Of a stretch of DNA of 64,000 bases, positions 49,601 through 61,149 are shown piece by piece. The position numbers and the translations under genes are program-made. The notes under the pieces were generated by a model, which saw only the letters and a list, made by a program, of their open reading frames with translations, had not been told where the DNA came from and ran no database searches. The stretch's first letter is position 1; each line of letters starts with the position of its first letter. The stretch is from Anopheles merus (lineage: Eukaryota > Arthropoda > Insecta > Diptera > Culicidae), in the NCBI RefSeq assembly GCF_017562075.2, contig NC_054082.1, forward strand, positions 53,749,681-53,813,680. The letters are read 5' to 3'.

Positions 49601-52072
49601 ACGTTGTACAGAAAATAGCGAATTTACCGTATAACTCTTGATTCACTGATTCGGAAGCCCTGTAATCAACAAACGGTGCAAAAAGGGGTTTATTTAAATG
49701 TAACACCCGTCACGGAAATGAAATATTTTCCTTTAAAACAAAACACTATTTCAGCGGTCGAAATTGTAAACAGCCAAGAATTTCAATTATCTTATCCGCC
49801 TAATCGAAAAAGGACAAGTAATTAATGCCCAGCCAGCTACGTGCAGAGTGTGAGATGCATTTTCATTAAGCTGTGGGAACACGGGGTCAAATGGGCATAT
49901 TAATGAAAAATAACCTGCTTTATCAACATTATGAAGATACAGAATGTCTCGAGCTCGACCGATTTTGCTCGAGTTAATAGGTTTTAGTTACTTATCACAT
50001 ATAATTCTGACATTCGATTACAATTGTATATCTTTTCGAAAGACTTAAAAAAAATCCACCAAAAGGGAATTTATTTTGTATTTGTATTTGGGGGATTTGA
50101 ATTGATGAGTCGAATCAGTACAATTTGTTCAAATAACCCTCAAATTTTGAAAAAAGGCATATCTCCGAATCGTTATATCTCAGGGACTACCTGTACTTTG
50201 AAGAATTTAAGAATTATTCAGATTCATCAATCTTACGAATCTTTGGAGATTTGGTTAGAGATTCGAAACTATTAGCATTGCAGATAGATGCGAATGATTC
50301 TTCTTGAACGATACAAAAGGCGCAAAACTAACACACGTAACAAGTATCGTGTTCCCTTCATTACGTTTCGAGTTCCAACAGATCCCTTACCATGCCCATG
50401 TTGCCCTAATTTCCCTTAGACAGTAAAGCCCGTCAGTTTTTTATTTGATTGTAGGTAAGGTGCTGCATAATGATTGACGACAATTATGTCTGTACATAAA
50501 ATGCCTCATAAATCAGTTCTATTTGGGAAGCTCTTTAACAGTCTTTTTTATAGGAAAAAAGTATCATGACCACGCATCTAACCAGCTTATAGAACTCCGT
50601 ACTTGAGTTCAAGAATTCTAATCGTCGCCAAGATCTGTTTCTTTCCTTGCTTCATTCACTTTATTTTTGGGGGAAGTTTTGGAAGCAGAATGATTTTGCT
50701 AATAGAACTAGCAATAAAGCCTGAACTCATGCGTAGCATGAACTGTAACTGGTTTTGGGTCATACGTTCTGATAAACAACACACACTCTAAATATAATAA
50801 CTACTCATACTTTTCTTCACAAAAAACATCCGCATGTAGCTGTGGTTATTGCGTGATAATATTTATTCCGTGAATCGTTTTGCTAATTTTCTTTTTTATA
50901 TATTGTCTTTATACTTGAAAATACGACCAAAGCCGAATATTGGAACGTTTTGCCCCGATCGTGCGTGATCAAAGTCCTATATTATGCGCCTTAGACGCCA
51001 TCGTCAATCAATTTCGATGAGTTGCGGAACACACTTGACCGTTTTTCTATGTTGTGTGTTGTTGTAGTTGTAATGCGAAAATATTGGCCAACTATCTTAC
51101 AGAACCTGCCACTGCTGTTGCTTTGCTTCGAGGTCAATAACTCGAAGTGGTGAGGAGATATCCACACAGAGTCTACAGAGTGATTCGTTCCTGCTGATTA
51201 GCGGAATGTCTTAGTGCCCCTAGCGCCACGGTAACGTCTTGACGGTTCACCCAGAGATTACCACGTGCGGGGTGAATCAGTTTTTACGTGAACAGACGGA
51301 AGAACGGAAGAGGGAGCCAATGTGAGTGGGTAAAGATTGTTTACAAACGTAATCCAATCGAATCGTTTGCTACAAAGTCAGCCACTCCGCGATCCGCATT
51401 TGAGAAATGTTGAATGTTTGCGTAACACATTGAGCATGGTTCATTGATAAGAACTACTTAAAGCTAAGCTAAGAAGGTCAAAAAGGCAAAGCTTAAAGTG
51501 GGTACAATTGTAACTAATCTCAATAAAAATTGTTTTGCATTTACCGCCATTACAATTAAATTTCCCTTTAACCAAGCTTCAGTCCTATTTCATGAGTTTA
51601 CAATAACGAATTTGCTTGCGCAAAAGATAAGACACACACCGTACAGTGTGTATTTCCAAACCCACACCAGAGTACGATCGACAAACTGAAGCATCCCGGC
51701 AAACACCACCAGTAAGATCCCGCATAACAACTCTCCAGCTACTTACTTGGGATGGCGCGTATCTGGAATGGGTCGGCTGATGCCGAGCCGGTCGCTAACC
51801 GTGCGGTTGAAGTGATGCTGCTCGAACGGTGCCGCCGTGGTCGCGAAAACTGGACCACCGCCCCCAGACTGCAGAGGCGACGGTTCCGGCACGGCCCAGG
51901 CCTGCCAGAGCCTTTGCACCACCTCCAGCCCGACGGTGAGATTCTGCTCCTGTTCCACCTTGCGGCGCACCTTCGCCATGTGAAACAGATACAGGTTGTC
52001 GCTGCAGAAGAACAGGACGCCGAACGCAACGATCAGCAGAAAGGCGATCGGTTTTTTGCGCTGGATTTTCAT
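46674..52072 (-). CDS. GALNT-like: Polypeptide N-acetylgalactosaminyltransferase, frameshifted in exon 3
   Basis: This family starts mucin-type O-glycosylation in the Golgi by moving GalNAc from UDP-GalNAc to Ser/Thr. Exons on the minus strand are 52072-51747, 48289-47997, 47908-47378 and 47313-46674; splice sites are consensus and would give about 596 residues. Seen in order: a type II signal-anchor (residues about 8-24), a stem, the catalytic domain with FHNEA (129-133), a DDCS metal/nucleotide region (160-163), DSH (228-230, the DxH motif), WGGE and CSRIGHVFR, then VWMDEFKNFFY and a C-terminal ricin-type lectin domain with QxW repeats (QRW, QLW). Exon 3 is one base short: after residue 331 (GGFDPG) the frame is lost near 47536-47541 and a stop follows 12 codons on, while the next frame continues with MDIWGGES. 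As written, the protein would end at about 343 residues without the rest of the catalytic and the lectin domains. This may be a sequencing error, a polymorphism or a true loss. Confidence 0.85.
47535..47541 (-). pseudogene. Single-base frameshift in the GalNAc-T catalytic domain
   Basis: On the coding strand the sequence reads GAC CCG GGA TGG where homology needs one more base before ATGGACATTTGG. Exon 3 is 531 bp long, but the phases of the flanking introns require 532. The mismatch therefore shows in both the protein alignment and the splice phase. The site is a CCCGGG run, a place where base-count errors are common. Confidence 0.8.
48290..51746 (-). other. First intron of the GalNAc-T gene
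   Basis: A 3.46 kb intron between AA/GTAAGT (exon 1) and CTCTTCAG/TTG (exon 2). It is A+T-rich. A short stretch ending at about 50194 has a pogo/Tigger-like terminal sequence. I see no other gene inside. Confidence 0.75.
50167..50194. mobile_element. Possible MITE end (pogo/Tigger-like terminal repeat)
   Basis: Read on the minus strand, the sequence begins TACAGGTAGTCCCTGAGATA, which resembles ends of pogo/Tigger-type MITEs with TA target sites. A weakly similar GGACTCTCGTATAACGAG lies at about 49449 and may be the other end. I could not match the two ends well, so this is tentative. Confidence 0.25.
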
Positions 52073-55000
52073 CGCGCCGGTCTTGTTCGCATCTCGCTGT
52101 TTGGTTCTCGGGTCGAAGCGATGAAGGGGGGTGGGCCAATCGGTTGTGCACGGGGGAAATAATGGAAGACGAATTAGCACTTTGATCCGTTGGTGTGTGC
52201 GTGTTTCGTCTCGTTGCGCCACTGGAAACGTTATACAAAGTGGAGATCTTGCAGTAGAGCTCAATCGTAGCCACGTTGCATAGCCCGGCAAACACAGTCA
52301 CACTGGTGGTGTTGTAGGCACTTCAATTTAGACTAATTTGCACCATGAGCAAGCCTTTCGACCTCGGTGATCTATCTTAAAGGACCGATCGATGCGTATG
52401 CTCTACTTGGCTTCGCTGTGAATCGCCGCTACCACAGAGAATCGCACGCCTTGTCGGGCAGTCGGCTCATCAATCGTCTGCATAATTCATTCGCACTGAA
52501 CATACAGCATGTACGGGCCAACATGTACAGATGACCCTCTGTCCCAACACGTTGGGATTCCCGCAAAGCGCCGAGCGGTATGTCTGTAAGCAAGCCCTGG
52601 CGATGAATCTCGAATGTTTGATTTGAATTCTTCCACCCTATCGCTCGTTGCTTCGGAACAGGCTAATTGCTAATGGAACACTTGCACCGCTATTTTGTTG
52701 TAACCTCCGTTGTACGTTTATCACAATCGCAAACGCGAACTCATCAACCCACATTGACCGCACGTTCGAGCGCGACGTTTGCCAGCGGGCGCGCGCGATA
52801 AGAAAACGCACTCGTCACACGGGACTCTCTCTGTTTACAATTAGGCTGACTGCATAATCGACACCTCCCTGCGTACCCATCGACCGCACACACTATCGAT
52901 CCGTTCACGGGAAGCGCCTGATGAGAACTGAGTCACTACCAAATTGTGCTGGACAATGTGTGCAGCCGGATGCACCCTGTGAAACACACTCACACACACA
53001 CACACACGCGTACTTCCTGCTTCCTTCCTGCTCTTTTCCACAGGACCACTAACAAATCTAATCACGTAACACGCACCGCTAATCCCCCGTACCCCGCACT
53101 TAGCAGCACCTGTGCCCGCCCGTGTAATCAATCGATGCGCCAAGGCCAACACACCGAAATCAGTTTCGCGCGTCGTCGTCGTCGTCTTTGCCGGCTGCGT
53201 AAGAGAGCCCTACCACGCACCCTGCTCCCCTATCGTCGTTCTTCCAAGTGTGTTGCAGCTTGTCGCGAACACGCGTATCAGCCGACCTTTGTCGCCGCGG
53301 CGTCAACGGCGGCGCCAGGAATCGATTGCGTGCGGTCCCCAGACGTTCGAACGAAGCGGGCTCTCGCCGGTAACGGATTGGGCGGGTCCCGCCTGTTCTC
53401 TCGGGTACACGCTTTGTGCCCGTTTTCCGCAACTGTGGGGCCGTTTCCCTTTTATGCTCCGGTGTTCAGGCCGGCTGCTAGATCGTAACTGTTTTCCGAT
53501 TGCGTGTCCCCCGCAGGGTGCGCGCGTTCGAAAATCTAGTAACCATCATCGGCCGTGTCCAGCCGTCCACTCATGCTCACTATTCGCTCACTCTCTCTCT
53601 CCATCGCTCGCTCTCGCTCTCTCACATGAATTAGCTAAGTTCGCTTTCTCACTCCAGCCCATCGCGAGCATCTGCCGGGACTGCGCGGAGTTCGCGAACC
53701 AATGCGCTGCCGATCGCCGCATTTTCTTCGCTCTCGTCGCCCATCGATCGTGCCTCCGAAATGATGGGATGGCGTCGCCGCCGCTGCCGTCGCCACTATC
53801 GGAAGGTTCGATTTGCTTGCATGCTAATGGAGCGGCACGTTTTACACGACTATGCGGGCGTAGACGTTATACCGATTAGTAGAAGAGTTTGTTGTCTAAA
53901 AAAGTTTGATAATTGTTTTCGTTTTCTGGTTGTGGAATGTCAAAGGCATACATTAACATGCATTTTAAAATAAGAATACTGTTTTTCTAGCATAACAATA
54001 TGACTATCCTGAGTTCAAATCTCGTATTGAAGCAACGAGCGTTCTGCTGCATATTCGGTGATCTTGCTCAATGCTTCATGCTATTTAAAATTGCTCATAT
54101 AAGTAAAAATAAATGTGTGTATATTTCCAATCGTGCATATTGTTATGGACTTCTAGTAAATAGACGAATCCATTGTCAGCAGTTTACATACATGCAAAGA
54201 TGAATTATTCCTTCAATAACAACAATAGACGAATTGTACCAACTATAATGTATCAAGATGGTTGCCTCCATAATAGAGATGTACACATTAAGTTTGAGTG
54301 AGTGAGTGAATTAAATCATGATACTAAATGTATGGATTCATCTTAGCACAAAGTGTTTATATGAGAGTATCTTCACAATTTCGTCCTATTTGTGTGACTC
54401 AATCTTTTAAGCATTTATACACCCTGAATTTTGGGAGTAGAATCCCTAAGGTCCATAGTCAGTGAAAAGAGTGAGTGACTTCAATCGAATAGTAGTAGTA
54501 ACAGGCTTTTCTAGTATATTTTTAAATTAATCTTTAAATAGTCATTCTTCTATACTAATTCAAATCATTTTAAAGAGTGAGTATTCTCATCCCTAATCCC
54601 ATACCATCACTCACAGTTTGATCTCTAATACAACATTCTCCACATTTTAGCTTCGTTAATGGAATGAATAAGCCCATTGAACAGACTTCATTCCATATTT
54701 CCGAAAGCACACGTGATCTCTTCCTTGCGTAGCGATCATGCGCAAACTTTACACAGCTTCCGTCAATTACCTCATGCGCTCAGCTGTGTTGATAAGTGAG
54801 CATCTTCTTATGCAACTTGGCTCACTCGGAACTCCATGCGATGACCGCAATCACGATCGCCCCGATCATCCCCAATTATATGTTAAGCTCCCGCACCCCC
54901 ACGAAAGCGAGAGTGTAATTGGAAAGCGCAAACAAATTCAAACCTAACACGCTCGTAACTCCTGCGATCCGGATCGACCATCATGTTTATCCAGTTTAAA

Positions 55001-55328
55001 CATTTGAAGGAACACCGTTCAGAGCGGACCTGCATGCGTGTGTACTGTCTGTGTAGTTTGTTGTTAAAACACAAATCCAAGCAACAACCACAAAAACAAC
55101 ATTTTAACCTGTCGACTGTCGATCGCAATAGATCACGGTCATGTGTGCCGAAGTGCTGCTGTCGAAAAGTTGTTCGTTTGATATTCCAGCAAGGTGCAAA
55201 AATGAATTTGCATACCGTTGACAACGCTTGACAATTTCCTGTTCGCTGCATTAGTGCGCTTATTTGTCGTTTATCGGCGTTTGATTGACTCAAGCAAATA
55301 GGCAGTTTGTGTAGTCTCAAACAAAAAA
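52073..55328. other. GalNAc-T upstream region and intergenic DNA
   Basis: About 52.1-53.8 kb is G+C-rich, with a (CA)n repeat near 52988-53007 and a CTCTCT/GAGA-type tract near 53587-53622, as expected around the promoter and 5' UTR of the minus-strand GalNAc-T gene. Long open frames there on both strands (for example 53112-53879) have Arg/Pro/Ser-rich, repetitive composition and are not supported as genes. 53.9-55.3 kb is A+T-rich with scattered GAGTGAGT copies and nothing I can name. Confidence 0.5.
53587..53622. promoter_or_regulatory. CTCT/GAGA-type tract upstream of GalNAc-T
   Basis: A run of CTCTCTCTCT, GCTCGCTCTCGCTCTCTC units that on the minus strand reads as GAGAG. It lies about 1.5 kb upstream of the GalNAc-T start codon and may be part of its promoter region. 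Composition only. Confidence 0.25.
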
Positions 55329-56532
55329 ATGACCAAATCTCGGGTTGGGAAAAGGTTCACAACCTTAACCGTTGGCGGTATGTTTTTTTTATTTTTTTTT
55401 TTATTTTTGTTGCTGCACGCTATTGAATATCGTTTTTTGATCAGTCAGAATCATGCGTGTAGATTTTTTTGGAGATTTGCGAAAGCTTCCCCGACTGCCA
55501 ACAAGTGAAGGTTTTCTGTGTGTTTGTGTGTGTGTGTCTTTTTTTTTGCTGAATGCCATTTATGCGAAGCTTGGTAATTGCTCAAAAATTGCTTCCGGGT
55601 GCAGATTTTGCTGTGACGCGCGAGTCTTTACGCTAGCTAGTAGGTAGAAGGAACGGAAGGAACGGAAAAATGCCTCTTAGCTTAACCGCCGACCGCCCAG
55701 GCCGCGTACCAGCTAATGAAGCAACCTAGAAAAAAACTAATACACAATTCTACCGGCAAACGATGTTGGCTGATTTGTGGTAAATACTTAATGACGATGC
55801 GTCGATCGCTTCGTAGGGGTGCAAAATATGTGCTGCATTCTTCCTGCGCGGTTCGCCGAATGTTTATGCACTCGGTCACGTGATCGGTGGCGCGCAGGCC
55901 AGCATGCTCGGTCGGCATGTTTACTCTAAGGGCTCCCCGCTATTTGCTTCCGTTTTAGCACATACATGTTTATGCCGTCATGGGAAGGCGTGTTTACGTT
56001 GGCAAAGTAGCTTAATGCTGCAGTGAAAATCATCAGTATTCGTGTTTCTGTCATGTATACAATCAATCAATACAACAAACGTTATATTGATATCTTCTAC
56101 AATGAATCGTTGAATCGTTGATGCAAGGAATGTAAACGATGTCACTCGATGACAAGTACACTGCAATCTATCCTCTCCTGTATAGGAAGACTCAGATTGT
56201 ATTTAATACATGCTTTAGGAGTCGAGTATTTTAACACTGCTTGAATATCTGTGATTGATTTAAAAGAATGAGAGTTTTATGATAAATAGTTTGTGGTCTG
56301 CTTGTTTGAGCTTAATTTGACCTAATAATAATTGGTTTACCTAAGGCGGGATAGTCGGTTCTGCGTTGTAAAGAGCTCAGACTATACGGGGCTTGAATTA
56401 ATGACGATCATTTTATTAAGGCGTCTTTGACTAGCAGTGCAACTTTTTTTTTATATTTCAGGACAATCGAAACGGCTCATCGAAAACTTTCTCGAAACGG
56501 TTTCTCAACTGGAAATGGAACATTGGGTATAA
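55329..56532 (+). CDS. Possible two-exon small ORF, 39 residues
   Basis: An ATG at 55329 opens 16 codons plus one base, ending at a GTATGT donor (55378). A pyrimidine-rich TTATATTTCAG acceptor at 56460-56461 begins an exon with two bases that complete the codon and continue for 22 codons (containing RLIENFLETVSQLEMEHW) to TAA at 56530-56532. The phases fit exactly, and the second exon reads like a short amphipathic helix. The predicted peptide has a basic N-terminus and an acidic helical C-terminus and matches nothing I know. The LTR retrotransposon starts 60 bp after the stop, so a transcript would probably read into it. It may equally be the two ends of a longer gene, or chance. Confidence 0.25.
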
Positions 56533-56592
56533 ATAACCGTCACTTTTTATCACGAATTTTTAGATTGCTTCATGCTTTATTTTTCACATACA

Positions 56593-56780
56593 AGTTACCA
56601 CGTTGTAAATATCTTATTAGTATTTGTATAGGTTATTAGATATAGCGTTAAGTAGTATTGCGTTGATAGTGTTAGATCTAATTAGAAGTATGCGTGAAAC
56701 ACATATGTAATGGATATTTTTGGTAGAATAAACTCAGTCTGTAAGCAACCTCCGAAGAGAAGCGACTCGACTCGATAACT
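56593..56780 (+). repeat. 5' LTR of the Gypsy-type element
   Basis: 188 bp, with 5 bp inverted ends AGTTA/TAACT. It holds a polyadenylation hexamer AATAAA at 56727-56732. No clear TATA box is visible; the promoter may be initiator-driven. Confidence 0.93.
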
Positions 56781-56791
56781 GGCGCCCGAAT
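56780..56791 (+). other. Primer-binding site
   Basis: The last T of the LTR plus the following bases read TGGCGCCCGAA, matching the complement of the 3' end of a lysine-type tRNA (the UUU acceptor) for about 11 bases. It is placed immediately at the LTR edge, as expected for minus-strand priming. Confidence 0.6.
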
Positions 56792-57025
56792 TAAAAGAAA
56801 AAAATTAGTAAACGTATAAGCTCCTAGTACTGGAGTGAAGCTACCTATAGCTGTCTTTGTTCAACCAGAGAATACGACACCCAGCCTTAGAGCTATTGCC
56901 TTCCAACTGGTGATTTGCGGTGTTGTAGCGCGAATAGGTGCACTAATTTATTCATCGTGAAAGACCGTTCGATCATTTTTTTTGTAATCTACGTCTACCT
57001 AGTTAGAATCTAGTTAGAAAAAAAA

Positions 57026-57871
57026 ATGGAACAACGCCAAGAAGAAATGAAATTCTTCATACAAATGGGACAGGTCCCTGACATCCTTAAAATGTTGCCG
57101 GAATTTGACGGTAACCCGAAACATCTCAACACCTGGGTTGAGGATGTCGACGGAATATACAACTACTATTCCGCATTTGCAAATTGCCCGACGCAATTTG
57201 GAATAATAGAACGTACAGTGCGTAGAAAAATAATTGGTGCGGCATCGGACGCTTTACATGCCAGTAATGTAGGATTTGATTGGTCAGCAATCAAAGAAGT
57301 GTTGGTGAAGAAGTTCAGTGATCGTCGTGATTTGATGAGTTTAGATTACGAACTTACTACAATTAAGCGTAAGAACTATGAAAATATCGAATTATACTTC
57401 GGTAGAGTGAACGAACTTCTTACATTTATTACAAACCACATTCAAAATAATGTTAAGTATAATTCTCCTAACCATGCGTTTTTAGATTATTTTAAAGATA
57501 AAGCCGTAGATAGTTTTATAAGGGGATTAAATAGTGACTTAGGAATATTAGTTAAAACAGCTGCGCCAGACAGCTTGAATAAGGCATATGAACTTTGTGT
57601 AGAGCTCGAAAAATTACGAAAAGGTACATCGGCACAAGGTTTCCTACCAACACAAAAGTTCCCTCCGAAACAAAAACCGCACGCACCAATACCGAGCGAA
57701 ACGCACACGCGTCAAGAGCCGATGGAAGTAGATCGTACCATGCGTACACATTTGCATTATCAAAACCGGCCGGCTCAAGCTTACGCTCACCAAGAGAATG
57801 ATAGCACGGCAGCTCAGTGTAGCCCAACTTTTTTTGGGACAGGCTCCAATACCAACAGCCTGTCAAGGTAA
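57026..57871 (+). CDS. gag: Gag polyprotein of the Gypsy-type element
   Basis: 281 codons forming the structural protein that assembles the particle. The N-terminal two-thirds is helical and capsid-like (for example FDGNPKHLNTWVEDVDGIY and the ELYFGRVNELL segment), as in insect Gypsy Gags. The C-terminal part is basic and Pro/Gln-rich, with the EPMEVD signature. There is no CCHC zinc knuckle, which some insect Gypsy lineages also lack. The start ATG at 57026 follows an A-run with no upstream in-frame ATG. The end overlaps the open pol frame, which lies at -1. Confidence 0.88.
   Translation: MEQRQEEMKFFIQMGQVPDILKMLPEFDGNPKHLNTWVEDVDGIYNYYSAFANCPTQFGIIERTVRRKIIGAASDALHASNVGFDWSAIKEVLVKKFSDRRDLMSLDYELTTIKRKNYENIELYFGRVNELLTFITNHIQNNVKYNSPNHAFLDYFKDKAVDSFIRGLNSDLGILVKTAAPDSLNKAYELCVELEKLRKGTSAQGFLPTQKFPPKQKPHAPIPSETHTRQEPMEVDRTMRTHLHYQNRPAQAYAHQENDSTAAQCSPTFFGTGSNTNSLSR
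57829..57835 (+). promoter_or_regulatory. -1 ribosomal frameshift slippery heptamer (gag to pol)
   Basis: Seven T residues are read in the gag frame as the last base of ACT followed by TTT TTT, i.e. the X XXY YYZ arrangement T TTT TTT. It lies 33 nt before the gag stop. A -1 slip here enters a frame that is open without a stop straight into protease. Pol has no ATG at its beginning, so frameshifting is the likely way it is made. Confidence 0.65.
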
Positions 57872-60800
57872 AAAACACTGGGTTAGTGTTGCCGTTTATT
57901 AAAGTGCCTACAGAACATGGTTTTATTAAACTCCTAGTCGATAGTGGTGCAAATATAAACATTATTTCGGAGAAGTGGGCAAATGTGATAGGGAGTGAAA
58001 CAGTTAGAAGTGAAACAAAACAGTTTAAAAGTGTTGCCGGGATAGGAAGTGCTTCGCAAGTAGTTTTTCTTGATATTTTCTCTCCAGTGCTAGAAACAAA
58101 ATATAAATTTGTGGTGTACAACTTTCACGACTTTTTTGATGGCATAATTGGGACTGAAATAGTATTTGCACACAATATCAATTTAATTACACGTGCCCGA
58201 GAGATCGAACTCACAAAGCCGGACAATAGCAAGTATAAAATACCACTGCATTTCTATTATCCGAAAAAAATGTGTCGTGAGTATAGTAGTGTGACAATCG
58301 ATCAGATACTTGACGTAGAATCTAACACACACATCGCACACCTAACAAGAGAAGAGCGAGAATCTCTCGTTACAGTTCTTAACCAACACAGTCATGCTTT
58401 TCACGATACAGACTCAAAGCTGACGTGTACCACTAATGTCGAATGTCGAATAAGAACCACAGATGATGCACCGGTGTACCAAAAAAGCTATCCCTACCCC
58501 GTCGCTTATAAAAACGAAGTGGAACAGCAAATTTCAAAGATGTTAGCGGACGGTATTATTCGTCCTTCACGATCCGCCTGGAACTCGCCACTTTGGGTCG
58601 TTCAAAAAAAGGGAAACAGTGAATGTTCTGACGGAGAGAAAAAGTTACGATTAGTGATCGATTATAGGCGTCTTAATCAGAAAACCATCTCTGAAAAATA
58701 CCCTATCCCAGACATACAAAATATTCTTGACCAGTTAGGTGGGAATAAATATTTCACTACACTCGACCTTGCTTCTAGTTTCCATCAAATTAAGGTCAAT
58801 GATCTCGACATAGAAAAAACAGCATTCTCTGTTAATAGCGGAAAGTATGAGTTTTTACGAATGCCATTTGGCTTGAAAAATGCGCCAGCCATTTTCCAAC
58901 GTGCAATAGACGATGTGTTTCGTGAACACATAGGAAAAATTTGCTATGTCTACATAGACGATCTTGTGGTTTTTGGACGCAATTTAACCGAACATATCCA
59001 CAACTTAAAAGTAATTTTGTCCACTTTGGAAGAAGCGAATCTTAAAGTTCAGCTACAAAAATCGAAATTTCTTTGTCAAAGTGTGGAATATCTCGGTTAT
59101 ATAATTACGTTGGATGGAATAAGACCTAACCAAGCTAAGATATTGACCATAAAAAACTGGCCAAAACCAACTAACACAAAGGAATTAAGAAGTTTTTTAG
59201 GCATGGTCGGCTACTATCGACGGTTTATCAAAGGGTATGCTGATCTAACTAAACCCTTGTCTAACCATTTACGAGGAAAAAATAATTCTGATTCTTCACC
59301 AATCGAACTTACATCAGAAGAGTTAAAATGTTTCGAAAGTATGAAACAGGTAATATCGGGAAACGATATTCTTACGTACCCAGACTTCGACAAACCCTTT
59401 CTGATAACAACTGATGCCTCTAACTACGCCATAGGCGCCGTGCTCAGTCAAGGTGAAGTGGGGAAGGATAAACCAATACATTTTGCCTCGCGAACGCTTA
59501 ACAAAAGAGAAGAAAATTTTTCAGCGACTGAAAAAGAGATGTTAGCAATTTATTGGTCGCTGAAAGTTTTTCGAAACTACATCTACGGTCAAAAGTTTAA
59601 AATCATAACAGACCATCAGCCTCTAACATTTTCACTATCGTCAAAAAACGTCAATACCAAACTAAAGCGCTGGAAATCTTACTTAGAGGAACACGACTAC
59701 GAAATGGTGTATACACCTGGTAAAAATAACGTGGTTGCCGACGCGCTCAGTCGCGTTCAGATATTTAGCCTAACGTCAACTCAGCATTCTGCTGAAGAAG
59801 ACAGCTCAGACATGATTGAATGTACAGAAGCTCCTCTTAACGCTTTCAAGCTTCAAATAGTGTTAGAGAAGGATGCTAATGAGGATATTCTAGTTTCCTA
59901 TCCTTTTCCCGGGTTCAAAAAAGTAATAATTAGAATGCACAATTTTACAGAACAGTCTCTTACGGATATTATTAAGAAATACTTCATTCCTAATAAATTA
60001 ACCGGTTTGAATTGTTCAGAAGAAATCCTAGGAAAATTTCAAAATATCTTCAAAGAATATTCAAGCACAAGAATGTATAAGATACGTTTCACGCAAAATA
60101 TTTTGAAGGATATTACGAACACAGAAGAACAAGAAAACATTATACAAGTTGAACACGAAAGGGCCCATCGAGGCATAGAGGAAAACAAACGTAAAATTTT
60201 GAGGAAATTTTATTTTCCCAAAATGACACAAAAAATTAGAAATTTCATTAAAGTTTGCGATGCGTGCAATACATGCAAATATGATAGGCGACCATTGAAA
60301 GTACAATTGCAGGAAACACCTATACCAAACCATCCTTTTGAGATTTTGCACTTGGACATATACCAGATAGACGGGGAAAGCTTTCTTTCAAGTGTTGATA
60401 AATTTTCGAAATTTGGAAGAATGATCCCCATTAAATCAAAACAAACGATTCATATTAGAAAAGCTTTCGAACAAACAATTACATCATATATAATTCCATC
60501 TATTGTAGTAACGGATAACGAGAAATCTTTTCTATCAGCAGAAATTCGAGGGATAATGCTAGACCTTAATATAACAGCTTACATCACACCAAGCAATAAA
60601 TCTGAGGTTAATGGTCAAGTAGAACGCTTCCATTCTACGATTACCGAAATGTATCGCATACAAAAACGTCTGCAACCTAACTACTCAACTAAAAGGCGTA
60701 TGGCGATAGTAGTAGGAAAATACAACGACACTATACATAGTGTAACTAAGAAAACTCCAAAAGAAATCCTTTTAGGTATTTCTCAAAATCCAGCATCCGT

Positions 60801-61083
60801 TGAAGAAATTGACGAAGTTAGAAATAGGATTTATGATGAGGTAATTGTACAATTGAAACAAGCTCAAAGCAAGCAACAAAAAACTCATAATAAACTAAGG
60901 CAAGTACCTCCGCAGTTAGAAGTAGGGCAAGAAATCTTTGTAAAAGATAAAGTCTTCAAGGGGAAAGAAAAGCCCATATTTAAGAGGAATTTCGTGCAAG
61001 ATGACAAACGTGTCACTGTTCAAAATGAAAATAACTTTAAAATACACAAAACAAATGTCAAAAACTTAATCATCTCCAAATAA
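57836..61083 (+). CDS. pol: Pol polyprotein (protease, reverse transcriptase, RNase H, integrase)
   Basis: The frame is -1 to gag, open from the slippery site, and ends at TAA 61081-61083. Residues below count from codon 57886, giving 1065. Aspartic protease has the active site DSGA (19-22). Reverse transcriptase carries YIDD (356-359). RNase H shows TTDAS with Asp510. Integrase has the zinc-binding HHCC motif (His757, His761, Cys791, Cys794) and a D,D35E triad at Asp824, Asp877 and Glu913. A GPY/F-like module follows at the C-terminus; no chromodomain is seen. All catalytic residues I can check are present and the frame has no stops, so this copy appears coding-competent. Expression as a Gag-Pol fusion is inferred from the frame relation. 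Confidence 0.93.
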
Positions 61084-61136
61084 CTATATACCGATTTTTT
61101 TTTTGGCTCTAAAGTTGATTCAGGAGAATCAACACT

Positions 61137-61149
61137 AGAAGGATGGGGC
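61137..61149 (+). other. Polypurine tract of the Gypsy-type element
   Basis: AGAAGGATGGGGC lies directly before the 3' LTR: a purine-rich run with one T, in the position used to prime plus-strand DNA synthesis. Confidence 0.7.

Noticed and set aside
51752..52162. A plus-strand frame of 136 codons
   Set aside because: It is the reverse of GalNAc-T exon 1, which encodes a clear signal-anchor and stem.
53112..53879. A 255-codon plus-strand frame and overlapping 180-codon frame
   Set aside because: Arg/Pro/Ser-rich, with opposite-strand and alternate frames open too; it coincides with the G+C-rich promoter region of the minus-strand GalNAc-T gene.
57552..58121. A 189-codon minus-strand frame
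   Set aside because: It lies opposite the gag/pol junction and has no domain; the plus-strand reading explains the sequence.
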